A stretch of 64,000 bases of DNA from Microplitis mediator (GCF_029852145.1 NC_079977.1:19904781-19968780), one strand, 5' to 3'. Shown: positions 1-14,302, counted from the first letter of the stretch. The notes: a model not told the origin generated them from the letters alone. Numbers and translations: made by a program.

Positions 1-560
1 AGTCCAAGAGCTGGCGACCCATCTTGAAGAAGTGTTTGATGCACTTTAAAATTTGGCACGGGATTACTTTTGGGATAGATAAATAATAAATCGTATGTTT
101 GGCTGATATTTTGTAACTTTCCGCTAAGAAAATCGAAAATTTGCAAAAATTCGGGAAGTTAATGGTTTTGGTCCGATTTTCGAAAATCGAATTTCTGTCA
201 GATCTTGACGTTCTGAGGTTCTAGGAAGCTATTCTGACTAATTTCAAGATAATGTCCGAGTGTGTGTATGTGTGTATGTACATACGTATGTAAATATACG
301 TAACTTTTGAACGGATAAATCGATTTTGATTTTCAAGGTGTCATTCGACGTGGCTAGTTAATATCTAAAAGCTGAGAAAAATTGAGCGTGATCGGTAGGG
401 CTTGTTCAGAGATATTCCAAAAATGTTTTTTTTGGATAACTTTTAATTCACTCGATGGATTGATTCCAAAATCTAATCAGCTCTAAAACTTTATAAGCTG
501 CGTCGAATGTCACCTTAACCATCAAAATTAGTTCATTCCTTCAAGAGGAACCGTTGACAA
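1..560 (+). repeat. Truncated copy of large dispersed repeat (GATGTCCGAGTG family)
   Basis: The stretch carries the subterminal block of a repeat seen several times in this window: CCGCTAAGAAAATCG, then GTTCTAGGAAGCTATTCTG, then TGTCCGAGTGTGTG, followed by text around AACGGATAAATCGATTTTGAT. Other copies lie at 12259-15556, about 18400-19640, 38925-39600, 42490-42650 and 45545-45690. No coding potential was seen. The left end lies outside the window. Confidence 0.65.
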
Positions 561-830
561 TAGCCCGTGTAGGGTTTTATGAATGGCCAACTATCCGGCT
601 ATGAGTGGGTGCCGAGCATACTAGCCTGGCACAGTAATGGCAACTAAGATTGGCCGTTCAACGGGCAACGGCTGGAACCTTACTTGGACTCAGCCATGGC
701 AAACTATCAGCGGCAGAGTATTGACAAATATTATGGCCTAGCCATGGCGAACTATCATCGGCCGAACATAGTCTACTTGAATGGCCCAATGATAATAATT
801 AAAGACGGCCCATAAATAACAAAATTTGAA
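561..830. repeat. Short-word repeat rich in TGGCCGA/TCGGCCA
   Basis: Reiterated short words such as GGCCATGGCGAACTATC and TCGGCCGA occur here, resembling the stretch at 38600-38960. It is not coding and terminal repeats are not clearly defined. Confidence 0.4.
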
Positions 831-976
831 TTTAGAATACGACGTAGAATCTAAAAAGTAAATTTTTTTAACAGTAAAATTTACAATAGTTTAAATAATT
901 AAGCTGAAGATGTTATTGAATATTTATTGTAATAAATCAACATAAATTAAATTTCACATACTTATATGTAATCGTT

Positions 977-1882
977 CCCGACTAGCAGTTCTTCCTAATT
1001 TGCCTGAAGTACCATAAGCACCATATCAGGTTAATATAGGGTTTGCCTCATTAGGGCAAGCCTGACAAGTTCCTCGGCAGGACCTCATCAGGATATCCTT
1101 TTAAAAAAAAGAGTTATTTGCCATCAGGTCAACCTGACGAGTTCCTGATCAAGACCTCATCAGGATATCCTTATACAAAAAAAAAGGTATTTGTCATCAG
1201 GTCAACCTGACGAGTTCCTGATCTGGACCGTATCTGGATATCCTTATTCAAAAAAAAGTTATCCCATTCTTTTAAATATTTCATTTACAGGCTAAAAATT
1301 TTAAAAAGTACAAAAGAATATTATATAAATATCACGTCAATTATTGTAGCACAGATTTTTTACTTCTTCATCAGTTATTCTTTGACATCGTAATGAATAT
1401 TATATTTACACTTTTAAGATCACTTGTGTATGTTAGCCCAGTGGATAGCATCGAGGACTTTGAATCGAAAGGACGCAGGTTCGAGCCCAGCAGTTATCGG
1501 GATTTTTTCATCAATAAAAAATATGTTTACTTTCTCTAATTAATGCTTTCAATACAATAGATAACATTCTCGATCGAATTCAAATTCTCTTATTTTTGTT
1601 TTGCAATTTAATATTTTTTTTAAAATAGTTACTAATAAGGTAATCCTGATAAGGATTTGATGAGGCTTTCCCGGTAGGAACCTGATAAGGCAATCCTGAT
1701 AAGAACGTGATAAGGATATCCTGGTAAGGTCCTGATAAGGCAATCCCGATAAGGTCCTCATGGGTCTTAAGCGTTACATCCATATCAGGATCCTCGTCAG
1801 GGTACCCTGATCGGGACCTTATTTGAAATAAGGTTAACCCGATAAGGACCTTGTCAGGCCCTTATGAAAAATTCTAGTCGGG
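977..1882. mobile_element. TIR element with CTGATAAGG word array
   Basis: The left end starts CCCGACTAGCAG and the right end finishes CTAGTCGGG, giving a TIR of about 9 bp with weaker extension. The interior is dominated by repeats of CCTGATAAGG/CCTTATCAGG in both orientations. A tRNA-like stretch (1434-1498) is nested inside. No transposase reading frame was seen, so it is non-autonomous. Confidence 0.6.
1434..1498 (+). repeat. tRNA-derived repeat (degenerate)
   Basis: An A-box-like TAGCCCAGTGGATAGC is followed by an anticodon-loop-like CTTTGAATC and a B-box GGTTCGAGCCC. A related copy at about 11024-11095 shares the same layout and the trailing GATTTTTTC. The ends do not form a convincing acceptor stem, so this is a SINE-like relic rather than a working tRNA gene. 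Confidence 0.5.
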
Positions 1883-2870
1883 TTCAAGGCTGGCCCGCAG
1901 GGTCAACCGTTAAACCCATTTTCTTACATGTTATAGTCCTTGTTGAAAAACAAATCCGTGATTTATTTCGAATTTTTATATCACCTTTTTAAAAAATTAC
2001 AAATTTGTGGAAATTTCAGATTAAAAATATTTGAATGCTACTGCATATTAATTTTCGTTCAAAAATCGATTACAATCGACTTTTTGTTCTGATTAATCGA
2101 TTTAAAGAATCGAAATGAACAGACTCGAAGTGGGGATCGAAAATCGATTCTTTGACAAATTTTTCTATCCCTACACAGGACGGCGTCTTGTCGCAGCGAT
2201 ATCTTCAAGTCGAAGGAGATATCTGTGCGGCAAGAAAGGAATCGGTGCTAATTTTCCCGTATGATGACCTAAGTTAGTTTTAATATTTAAAATAAAATGT
2301 GGCTTATGTGTGCGAGAAAAAGTGTGTCGAGTGCTTTCGTGTTATTTGAAGACATAGATATTTTTATGTAAAATTTAAAAATCGATTCCGTTGTTATGGT
2401 TTCAAATCCATATACATGTTTTTTCAATGCATCGTTGACGTGAACCTTGAAAGATGGAATCAGTTGTTGGGTGACTTAATTGGTTACAAACAGATAGGAA
2501 CTTACTTTGCAAGCGCTTGATTGCCTTAGCGGACAGAACAAATATTAAAAAGACATAAAGATGCCTTTAGATAACCGCAAATATTAATAGTTCGTCACGG
2601 TAGATTGTCATAAAAATGCATTTTTGTCGCAACGACTGTTGTCATAGAGACACTTTGTGGATTTATAATTTGTGATCCTTAGCAAAGCCAGTAGTTATTT
2701 TGCTAACGCAGCATACTGACGTACTCGAAAAAATCTCCATCAAATTAAGTTTAGGAAATTCATTGTTTGAAAAAGAAAATATAAGGTTAATAATTTAAAT
2801 TATGTTCAATTTGATTGTCTTCAATAGAGATTAAAGTCATTAAATATTGTGGCGTTATACTGTCAGAATA
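1883..2870. other. Intergenic, no gene recognised
   Basis: AT-rich upstream flank of the ionotropic receptor gene. No open frame, TIR or array was recognised. Confidence 0.4.
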
Positions 2871-5802
2871 ATGTCGTGTAATAAAATAACATTATTTTAT
2901 TATTGCTTATTTATTGTTAATGTTACGTGCAGTAAAATCGAAATTTACGCGTCTTCACCAGAAGAAGATTCATCAAAACGTCTCATTAGCCATGCGGTAA
3001 TTTTTATTATTAATTTAATTTTTGATAATTTGTTTCCAAATGGCAATTAGTTAATAAATTCTTTATTGTTACTAATAGAGAGAAATAGTGGAGAAATGTT
3101 TTACAAATAATTCTAATCCAATTATAATAAATGCTGATTTGATTAATGACGATGACAAAGTTGAAAATCCGTCTGATATTAATTACATGAATTCATCATT
3201 AATTATAATTAACGATGATTACAAGCCAACTAAGATCGAAGGGTATATTCCTGCTTATCCAACGTACGTCCTTTTGTTTGAATCGTTGCTAAAACTGGCA
3301 ACGCTTATTGGAGAGTTAAGGAAATCAAAAATCTGGAGTATCAAGTCTCCGTTTTTTATTCTCGACACGACAAAAGATCCTCGTTGTATGAATGCTCAAC
3401 CTGTACTAGGAGTGCTGTGGGAAAATAATTTATTATCTGCATATTACTTGTGTTATGACAGAGATTCGACAATTATTTACACTTTAAATCCTTTCATAAA
3501 TTACGCTCCGTCACCGTGGGTCCAACTCGATGCCAGTGATGTATTTGTACATAAACCTGAGGAAAAATGGACATTCTACACTCTAAAATATTCGAAAGGT
3601 ATTTAATTGTTTTCAAAACAATTGCGTTTTATATATTTTAAAATTTATTTAGAGCTGTATACTTACATATATATTTATAACGGGCCTGTGACGAGTTCGA
3701 ACTTACAAATTATTCGAATCGAACTGTTTAATTCGAACTTTGTAAGTTTTCGAATAATGCGAACCTCTTTAATTTATCTTAAAATTCACGAATAATTCAA
3801 TACTTTTCTTTCGAACGACTCAACATTGTAATATTTTTTTCAATAATTCAAATTTCAGTCGAAGGTAAATAGAGCTGAGACACAAATTTACTAAAAGATT
3901 ACCCTCGCAGATTTGAATCACGGTGGAAACACCGTGAAAGTGTAAACATCGTAGATCCACCGTGGTTACACGGTGGGTTTGTTTCATTCCACCACCGGGT
4001 ATACACGGTGTTTCCACTGTGATTACGCGATGTATCCACTGTGATTCCACGGTGGCTTTGTGCTATTTCACCACCGTGGTTTCACGGTGTATCCACCGCG
4101 TAATCACAGTGGAAACACCGTGTATACACAGTGGTCGAGCCACCGTGGAATCACGGTGGATACACCGCGTAATCACAGTGGTAAAATGGAACAAACCCTC
4201 CGTGTTTCCACCGTGATTCAAATCTGCGAGGGTATTTTTGGATATGCTAAAAACCAAGCTCCCTATTAAATAAAAATTAAATATTTAAAAGCTGATCAGA
4301 ATTTTTTCGATTCGAATCGAGTAATTTAACAAGTTACGAATCATCCAAAACTTTCAGAATTATTTTATTTTAACGAATTTTTCGTTTTGAATTTATTATC
4401 ACATAATTGTATTCGAGTTGATTCGAACATGATTCGTTCACACCTAATATTTATATATTCAATTACAGGTAAAAAAATATGTCAGGACATAACTTTTAAG
4501 AAAACAAAATACGTAGACAGTTATAGAATAAAAACAATATCTGTTGAGCGATTTCCGAATGTGACTGCTGAAAAGAAACTAAAAATGATGAAAAATTATA
4601 TGAAAGAAATAATGGATACAAAATTAACAACATTACACACATTTATTCTGTACATTAATGCAACATTTTTAGTCTTCTTCTCGGAACAAGGTTTTTCCAC
4701 AGAAAGGATGGATTATGGTTACATTGACGAGTTAGTACAAGAAAAGTATGATGCTTATGATAAGTTATCGCAATTAGCAGATACTAACTATCAGTTTACG
4801 GATGTTATGACACAGTATACTTTAATCGAATTTTCAATACTGACAAAAAAGTCGAATTACTTGACAGTGATGAGCGAAATAACTTACAATCTACAATTTA
4901 TTGTTTTATCGATAGTTTTTCTATTATTGATATTAGTGGTCATATTGATTAATAATACCTTCAGAGTTAGTGAAAGTATTATGGACGTAGTGAGAATGTT
5001 GGCCAATATGGGAGTTATGTCCCCAATGGACCGTTTGTCTATGAGAATCATTTACTTCTCCGGATTTTTATTTATATTTATAATAATGCCCGAGTTTCAG
5101 GGCCAAATATCCGCAATGTTGTCAAAACCAATCCGACGTAACGTCGAGTCACTGAAAGATCTCCGAGACAATAAATACCACGTATATTATCACAATATTT
5201 TAGTGAATGATATGATCAGTCAAAAGTTGTGGGTTACTGATGAGGACAGAAAATATTTATATCCATCGACTTTTCTAGATCTTGAAAAATGCGAATATGA
5301 AGCTCAGAAAAATTCAACTATTGCATGTATCAACATGAAGTCGTCTCAATTAAAGTCCGCTTTAAATTTGAAAAATTTACATATTTCTAAAGACGTCGTA
5401 TTTAGTAAATATTTCGTATACTGGACCAGGAAGAATTGGCCGCTGAAAGATAGATTCGATAAAATGGGTACACTATCGGCGGAAACAGGTTTAATTTTTT
5501 ATGAGGACGACAAAGTGAGCAAAGAATATTCGAAAAAGTTAAAGAAGATTAATAAAATTAAAGAAAAAGAAAAGTATGAGCAGATTGACTTTGATAATTT
5601 GGTGTTCAGTTACATGATCACTGGAGTGATTTTACTGTGGAGTGTGTTTATTTTTGCAATCGAACTGCTTTTTCATAAATATTCAAAACTTCGCAAACAG
5701 GTTCTGATAAGGCGAAGGTTCGGGAATATAAAATCATTGAGATCGCAACCGAGAATTGTTTTCTTTCCTGGACGAATGGTTCTTCTTAATAGCCGCGAGT
5801 GA
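2871..5802 (+). CDS. Divergent ionotropic receptor (IR family), 3 exons
   Basis: Exons 2871-2996, 3079-3598 and 4469-5802 join in phases 0 and 1 with GT/AG borders, giving about 659 aa. Residues 1-21 look like a signal peptide. An extracellular ligand-binding region comes next. A hydrophobic helix at about 357-376 (LQFIVLSIVFLLLILVVILI) is TM1, a pore-like stretch follows, and TM2 lies at about 408-430. The text after TM2 (QGQISAMLSKP) matches the TM2 end of IRs and ionotropic glutamate receptors. A second ligand-binding lobe precedes TM3 at about 594-617 and a short basic tail. Insect IRs are ligand-gated cation channels for smell, taste or humidity; the ligand here is unknown. I chose ATG 2871 over an in-frame TTG at 2847 because it starts the signal peptide. 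Intron 2 holds a small TIR element. This is a divergent IR, not one of the conserved co-receptors. Confidence 0.8.
3902..4232. mobile_element. 331-bp MITE in intron 2 of the IR gene
   Basis: The left end is CCCTCGCAGATTTGAATCAC and the right end is its reverse complement, GTGATTCAAATCTGCGAGGG. It is flanked by TA on both sides (3900-3901 and 4233-4234). The interior is many copies of CACGGTGG/CCACCGTG in alternating orientation. There is no transposase. Confidence 0.85.
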
Positions 5803-7687
5803 TTTTATCTCGAAACCAAGTATTAAATTAGTAGTAAATCCGTAATTAGTATTCACTGATTGGTTGATGTGGATTTGATAATTGCACTCGATGATATTCA
5901 AAAAAGGTGTCATCTGCAGGTTTTAGTCACTAAGTAAATAATAATTTAAACTGTCAAATATCTGAATATGTATCAATGATACCCAAAATACAACTCTCAT
6001 TTTCCGTAAAGCATAAAATAATATCCAAAAAAATTTGATTCAACTTTTTTCTTAAAATCGACTCTTGAATCTCTAGAAACTCAAATGAAGATAACGGAGT
6101 CAAACTTAAAAAAAATTGAACCGCTGCTTAAAAGTTGGAAGTGGAATAAATTTCGTGTTGTTTATCATTAAAAATTATGACTCTGCGATTTCCATGAATT
6201 GAGTGTATTGATTAATAAATAAAAATTTGATTATGAAGATATCATTCGAAGAAACTCAAATTGAAAATTTTTCTCAATCTATTTGTTCATACGCAATTAA
6301 ATAGAAACTTCTCTGTAAGTATTAAAATTATTTTACATCACATATACAAATATAATCATTATTATAATATTGCAGGTGATTGAACGCTCTCCACATAACA
6401 ATTTTGGTACAATTTTTATTTTAAATCAGAAATCTATACTCTCGAAGCATTTTGAGATTTTCGTCATATATTCATTCAAAAAATTCAAAACAGCTGATTT
6501 GGATTCAAAATAACTCCATTAATATTAAAAATTTCCAGAAATTGGTGATGTGTTTTTTTGTAAAGCATTTAATTTCCTTCACTTAAGTTGTTTAAAGTTA
6601 TGACTGATTTTTATAATATTGTAGTTCAACATTTTATAATTTTTTATTTTATTCCAAATATTTTTTAAGACAACTATCGGCGTTGAGAGCATAGCCAATT
6701 TTAATTCCATTGTTTGACAATATTTTAGTTTTATGATTTAAGACTTTTTTTTTATATATTGTAAAACTTCAAAATGTGAGTTTCTCTGAATTTGAGTTTA
6801 GATAATTAACAACTTAATCCTAAAATCCTCTTAAAATTTATTCCTTAAGTAAAATTTAAACTTATTTTCCCAGACGACGACGTCCAGCTGAACTAAATTA
6901 CTTTATTGCCTTTTTCCTTTAAATGTCTTCTGTCCTAGGCCTATGTCGATATCATATGGTCTCCAGTTTTCTCTAAATAATTTCTAGCCTTTCTAATGTC
7001 TCGCTCTTTTCTCTTGTCTATCCTTTCTCGCAATACCTCCTCCTACTCCAAGGATTGTCACTCCTACAATTGCTGATTCCCAATCACAATGTCACTTTTC
7101 CCACCTTTTCTAAACGCTTAGATTTTTACATACAGTTCAAGGGTCCTGAGGTTAAAGGGTCTCTCAGATACAAGACAAAAATAATAAGACAGTTACCACC
7201 AAGAACCCAAACCGTTTAATTGAGACTTGCCTAGTTCTCATCCTTACCAAAATTCAAAGCAAATTCCATTTTAAAGTTATTACCGAATCTGTTCATTTAT
7301 TTATATTCACCATTTTTGTTCAATTAATTTATAGAAGCATTTTGTTCATTATTAAATCACATCAGTTACTATATTGAAATTCAAAATAAAGAAACATTAA
7401 TAAGATATTAATTTAACTTATTAAATTATTACAATTGCATAAACATTAACATCCCATCCGCGATTGTGATAAAAAACATAAGTATTCGTACACTTTCTAC
7501 CTAAAATTGATATTTTGGTCTTAAAAACTGTCGAAATGAATGAATTATCATGCCAAAAAAATATTAAAATTTTTACGATTTTTTTGCAATTTATATTAAT
7601 GTACCATTCTAAAGTGTTTAGTGATTTTAAACTTCTCATCATTAATTCGTTATCAACTTAATTATTTGGACTGCTACATTAATGGAA
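5803..7687. other. Intergenic, mostly featureless; a decayed fragment near 6890-7130
   Basis: Mostly AT-rich sequence without a gene. The part near 6890-7130 is less AT-rich than its surroundings. On the minus strand it reads as stop-broken, Arg/Glu-rich peptide, so it may be an old transposon coding relic, but I cannot name it. Confidence 0.35.
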
Positions 7688-7780
7688 TCCCTAGCGGATC
7701 CGAATTACGGTAAATACAGTGATTTACCGTAATTTACCGTAATTTACGGTGCCTAGCAGAATTACCGTAAATTACGTAAA
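7688..7780. repeat. Fragment of ACGGTAA-word MITE family
   Basis: Begins CCCTAGCGGATCCGAATTAC and contains alternating TTACCGTAA/TTACGGTAA words, like the elements at 16768-17335, 37205-38148 and 54623-54808. The right end is not clear. Confidence 0.55.
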
Positions 7781-7801
7781 CTCGTCTTTTGAATATATCC
7801 A

Positions 7802-7978
7802 AAAGAAGTTCTGGCCAAAAGGAAAGCGTTACAGGCGGATCTGATAGAGGAAAGATAAAAGGGGAAAATAGAGTTTTTGAAATATGACAATAATCATACT
7901 CAGCTGTTACATCCGATTAATCTGAAAAAACGTAACAATGTGTTGCTAAAATCGGAGAACGCTAAAAAGGAAATTTGA
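7802..7978 (+). pseudogene. Decayed coding fragment, lysine/leucine-rich
   Basis: One frame stays coding-like for 59 codons apart from a single in-frame TAA. It begins KEVLAKRKALQADLIEE and, after the stop, continues KGKIEFLKYDNNH to TGA at 7976-7978. The heptad-like charged/leucine pattern resembles the C-terminal coiled-coil tails of transposon-derived DNA-binding proteins. That is a resemblance only, and I do not recognise the family. Confidence 0.35.
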
Positions 7979-8348
7979 TGCTGACATTAATTTTATTCCA
8001 GGTAAGTTATAATTAAGTCAGTATTTTTATTTAAGTTGATTCAAGTTATAATCAAGATCAATAAGTAATTTAAGTTAGATGTAAGTTCAATATTTCGACT
8101 CGGGTAGAATTCCCTAATTCATCCTAAAGCTATGTAGTAGTATACATATTATGCTATACTATGCATCGATCTAAAGTTGTTTTGATTATCATTTTGAATA
8201 ATCCGATAATTTTACCATCAAATTGCATCACGTAATCTTAATTTATATTTTTAAATAACTAAATAATCTGTTGGTTTAATATTAATGATATTAATATTTT
8301 TAAAATAAACATCAACTATAACTTATGAGATTAAATTATTTGATTAAA

Positions 8349-11300
8349 TTATGATTTTAATTGACAAGTGCCATTACGGCATTCAGTATTGTCTAATGCA
8401 CAATCAGAATTAATGTAACATTGAGCATTTATAAGTCCTCGACATTTACGATCTTTTATTATATAATTATGACGACACTTGCACCGAAAATTAGAACATT
8501 CTGCAAATTCTAAGTGATGACAATCATAATTGTATCTACAATAATCAACATCTAAGTAATAAAAAAAAAAAAAAATTAATATAATAAAAATGAGTTTGAA
8601 TTGTATATTTATGAAAATTACAAAACACTTACGTTTTGACTTAAGATCAAAATATAAAGAAATATTTTGTGCATTAGATGGTGAAAAAAATTCGGACAGC
8701 AATTGACAAGTTTCCAATACACATCCCATTTCTTCGTAAGCACAATCATAATCGCTTCTACAAGGTGCATTTACTTTTCCTAAACATTTAGATGGTGGTG
8801 CTGTCACCCAATCTTTAGGACACACACATTTGTTCTCTAAAGAACATATTGAATGAGGAACATAACGACAATGATCATCATTTAGACAATAATCATCGAT
8901 ATCTGTTGAATAATTTTAGATATTTTTCTTCATTTTAGTGAACACAATATTTTATGACGTTATAAAAACTTACTTTCTGCATAATATAGAGCATTTTGGT
9001 GTTTATTTTCTGGTGAAAAAAATTCTTCTAATGATTGACAAGTTCCAAAAAAGCAACCGAGGTCACTTCCTCCACAGTCATATCGACCAGAACATGTTGA
9101 ATTGCTATTACTTTCAACACACTTGTAGCCTACACTAACAAAGTTTTTCAAACATTCACATTCTTGCCCAACACATCTTGTATTATCATAATATCGAGTA
9201 CAGCCATCATCATCTGTACAATAGTCACCTTCAACTATAAAATTGATATTAATTACGAATTATATAACAACAAAAAGGCAAACTATATCAAGCAAAATGA
9301 TTCGTAACGTAATTGACTAATTACAGTATAAGAATATCCACAATACACATATATACATTTAAGGGTGTGGTTTTTTTACGTCTATTTTTTTTCGGTCCCG
9401 GAACTGAAAATTTTGTTGAAAATAACAAAAAATTAATTCCTTGAAAATTTGAGCCTTCAATATTATCATTTAGTACTTTCTCAGAGCCTGGAAAGATTTT
9501 CCGTTTAAAATACACGTAAACTTTTGATTTTTTTAAAATATCTATAACTCAGCAACATTTTATGCTAGCATATTGTTCTAACCCGGGAAAAAAGTTTTTC
9601 ATGAAATTTCATAAAATTTCATGAAATGATACTAATGAACTTTGGTGAAATTCTGTGAAATTTTATAAAGTTTTATAAAATTTTATACAATTGTATAAAA
9701 TTTTATAAAATTGTATATAATTTTATAAAAATTAAAAAAGTTTTTATAATTGTTATTGAGATCCCAAGAAGTTATTGTTATGAAATTTTATAGATTTTTA
9801 TGAAATCTTAGAAAGTTTTACAAAATTTTGTGAAAGTTTATAAAATTAAAAAAAAACTTACGGGATTTTATCAGAAACCATGCGATGATTCTATGAAATT
9901 TCATAAAGTTTTTTAAAATTTCATAAAATATTGTGAAATTTTGTGAAAAGCCAAAACTTTGTTTTTGTAAAATTTCATAAAGTTTTGCATAATTTTATAA
10001 ATTTTTGTAAAACTTCATAAAGTTTTATAGAATTTTATAGCAATTTATAAAATTTTACATAATTGTTATAAAGATTCCAAGGACTTACTGGCATGAAATG
10101 TTACGAAATTTCATGACATTTGATTCAATTATATATGTAAAATTTTACAAAAGTTTATGAAAATTCATTCCAATAACTCCTTGAAATCTTGATAACAAAT
10201 ATGTGAAACTTTATGAATTTTTTTGAAATTTTGTCTCCTTTTACAAAATTTTATGAAATTTTATAAAACTTCACGAAATTTCACAAAATTTTATCAAATT
10301 CCATAAAATATTATGAAAATTATCTTAAGGTTTCCAATATAATTCCATGAAATTTTTTTTAATTTTATAAATTCTTATAAAATTTTATGTAATTTTTTTT
10401 AATCATAAAATTTAATGAAAATATTCTTTCCCGTGTTATTATATCGCATTACAGATGCCATAAGGGCATATACCTGCAAAATATACCGCCGATAAGCCAT
10501 ATAGGTGTACAAAAATTTTTTTTTTCAAAAATTGTTGTAATCATGTTCTATAAGTTTAATAGAGACGAAAAAAATTTGGTATCTGGAACCATCGTGATGG
10601 TTACTTAAAAGTATAAGAATGATAAAAAAAGTTCGAACTGAGGAAAATATTTTTCGTTAGTTGAATAAAAGTTTTAATTTTGGCAAAAAAAAAAAAATTT
10701 TTTTTTAAGTATGAAAAAAAATTAACCTGGTATACCAACGCCAGGAGTCATAAAGGCGCATAAAATAAATTTGATTTTTGGTAACAATTTTTATTTTCTC
10801 TGTTATACTTATAGAATATAATTACACCAATTCCTGAAAAAAATTGTATACGCCCTTATGGCATCTGTAACGCGATATGTTATATATCTCATTATGAAAT
10901 TATCAGTTCCTCCAAAATTATATAAAATTTCATAAAATCTTATAAAATTATATCAAATTTCGTATGAAAGTTTAAAACTCCATATCTCGATAAATATACT
11001 ATTTATTCATTCGTGATCACGTACGTGGCTCGGCGCAGTGAATAGCAGCAAGGACTTCAAATCGAAAGGACGTAGGTTCGAGCCCAGCACTCACCAGGAT
11101 TTTTTCGTCAATTAAAAATTTAATTAGCCTGTCTCAGTAATATGTCTTCACCCATTAGATCAATGTATAAGACCTAATTGCAATTTTTTTTTCGTGATTT
11201 AATATTTTTTTCAAAAAATTAATGGTGAGTGTAGAATTTTATGAAATTTTGTAAAATTTAATAAATTGTCATGAAATTTTATCAGGCCATTTTCAGGAGA

Positions 11301-11678
11301 AAATTTTATAAAACTTTATGAATTTTTATGAAATTTCATGAATTTTGATTAAATTTTATTAGAACGGTATTCAACTTTGGTGACCCGTAGATTACAACTA
11401 CGATGCACTTTTGTAGAGCATTCAATCCTGAGAAAATCGCACTTTAAAACAATATGCTAGCATAAAATGTCGCTGAGTTCTAGATAAAAAAAAAAAAAAT
11501 CAAAGTTTACGTGTATTTGAAATGAGAAATTTTTCCACGCTCAGGGAAAGTATTTAATGTTAATATAAAGGGCTCGAATTTACAGGAAATTTTTTTATTT
11601 CGACATTTTCACGAAATTTTAGGTTGGGACCGAAAAAAATAATAATCGTAAACAAAAAAAACACTCTAATATGTATAT

Positions 11679-11738
<60 letters not shown>

Positions 11739-14213
11739 CAAACTGTACGTGCGTAAAATATTAAATCTAGAATATTGTCAATTTGGATTACTAGTTTTTA
11801 AAATTGGATTACTAATTTATATAGTTTATATGATCTATATAATAAAAATGGATTACTAATTTATAAAAAACTTACGTCCGAAATAAAATGAATCATTATC
11901 TTTTAGATTTTCTGGTGGAATAAAAGTATTTAATGTTTGACAAGTTCCCAGATAGCAACGGATTTTATATGGATCACAGTCATAATGAGTAGAACATGTT
12001 AAATTGCCATTACGTTCGATACACTTATTGTCTACTTCAAAAAAATTTTTTGAACATTCACATGCTCCCTCAATACATATTGTATTATTGAGCTCACTAC
12101 ATTGCTCATTATTTGTACAATAATCTCCTATAACTACAAAATTGATATAAATTATAAATTTTATAGCCAAAAGTGGACAAATTAGATCAAGCCAAAATAC
12201 TCGTTACGTAATTAGCTAATTACAGTATAAAAATATCGACGAACATATGCATATATTAGGTTGGTTAGAAAAAAAAATTAATTTTTTAACTTCCCGCTAA
12301 GAAAATCGACGATTTTCGAAAAATTGGGAAGTTATTGTTTTCACCCCGATTTGCGAAAATCGAAATTTCATCAGATGTCGACGTTTTGAGGTCCTAGGAA
12401 GCTATTCTGACCATTTTCAGAATGATGTCCGAGTGTCTGTATGTGTGTGTGTCTGTGTGTGTGTGTGTGTGTGTGTATGTACTTTTCTGAAAATTTCAGA
12501 TCATTTGATCAAGTAGACTGGAAAATAGATGCGAATTATGAAAAAAAAAAAAAAATGTTTTTCAGTTTTTTTTTTATTTCTCAGAAACGACTCAAAAAGT
12601 CGACTTCAAAATCTAATCAGCTCTAGAACTCAATAAAACACGTCGACTGCCACCACAACCATCAAAATCGGGTCATTTGTCTAAGAGATATCGCGGGAAA
12701 AATAAACGACATAAAATAGTTTTTTGCGAATATCTTTGTAACAACTGAACTAAACTATTCCAAAATCTAATCAGCTCTAGAACTCGATTAAATACGTCGA
12801 TTGCCGCTCCAACCATCAAAATCGGTTAATTTGTTTGCGAGATATCGTGGGAGAAAGAAATGCTAATAATCTGTTTTTTTCGGAAACAATAGCATACAAA
12901 AGTATTTACGAGCTCGAAACCAGTGGGAAGTTTCAGGGCTGGCCGGCGGGGTCAACCGATAGACAGATTTTTTTCTCGGCAGCCACTAACGTTTCAGGGG
13001 GTAAGAGCGAAAAAAAAATCTGGGCGTCGGTTGGCCCTGTAGGCCAGCCCCAAAACTTCCCACTGTTATCGAACTCAAGGAGCTTGAAAACATCACTGCA
13101 AATATATTTTCGAGCTTTTCGAGCTCAAATGCAATGATTTTTTTTATGAGCTTTTTAAGATCTAACAAGTTACGTTTTATGCTTAAATTTGAAAGGTTAA
13201 GAATCGAAAATCATGAATGAAAAAGCGGCTTTTAAATTTTGATTCCCGATTATGTTCTATGAAATGAATGTATTGAGGCAGAAATCAATGTCAGTGAACA
13301 AAATCAAAGTTTTAATGAGTTCTGACGTAGGTCAGAGCAATAATATATGAAATTTCCGAGAAAAATATTAAAAACTGGGTTTTTTCAATTTTTTGCTGAT
13401 AATATGATTTAAACTAAAGAACAAATTATATGACATTGTATAATGATCGAAAGAGACTATAAAGAGAAAGCGTTAGGATGATTTCAGACACATTTTAGCA
13501 CATTAGATTTTTATTTATCCGGAAAAATAACATTTTGTTATTTTTTTAACTTTTCAGCGATATCTTTTGAACTAATGAACCGATTTTGACGTTTGAGGTG
13601 GCAATCGGTGCGTTTTCTCGTATTCTAGAGCTGATATAATTTTGGAATCGATCTGTTCTGCCGTTTTGAAGATATTTGGAAAAACCCGTTTTTCACCATT
13701 TCTTTCTCCCACGATATCTCGCGAACGAATTAACCGATTTTGATGGTTGAGGCGGCAATCGACGCGTTTTATCAAGTTCTAGAGCTGATTAGATTTTTGT
13801 GAATGATTGGTTCAGTCGTTTGGACGATATTTGCAAAAAACCGTTTTTTACTATTTCTTTCGTCGTCGGTATCTTCTGAACGGATTATCTGATCGAGACG
13901 TTCTTGGTGGCAATCGAAAGCTTTTATTGAGTTCTAGAGCTGATTAGATTTTGGAATTGATCGATTAGACAGTTTTCAAAATATCAAAAAAAAAACGAAA
14001 AAAAAAATTTTTTTTTTTTTTTGTATTTCTTAAATATCTCAGAGTCTATTTGACTAAATGGTCTAAAATTTTCTTGAAAATCTAAGTTCAGAAGATATAT
14101 TTCGAATGCCGCAAGAACCATCTAAATCGGTTTATTCATCAAAAAGATATGAGAGGTTTACACACACACACACACACATACACACACACACACATATACA
14201 CATATACACACAC

Positions 14214-14302
<89 letters not shown>

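Larger units (their letters stand above)
9359..11670. mobile_element. 2.3-kb TIR element in intron 3 of the EB-module gene, with nested insertions
   Basis: The left arm (about 9359-9600) and right arm (about 11430-11670) are inverted copies. They share TTAAGGGTGT/ACACTCTAA ends, an ATGCTAGCATA block and GGTCCCGGA/GGGACCG-like text. The interior is an array of TTTATAAAATTTCATGAAAT-like words. It is interrupted by the element at 10441-10879 and a tRNA-like stretch near 11024-11095. Confidence 0.65.

Noticed and set aside
11856..12170. Single-exon small cysteine-rich protein starting at an internal ATG
   Set aside because: The ATG lies in the intron upstream of a good acceptor (12134). The cysteine module is exon 3 of the six-exon EB-module gene.
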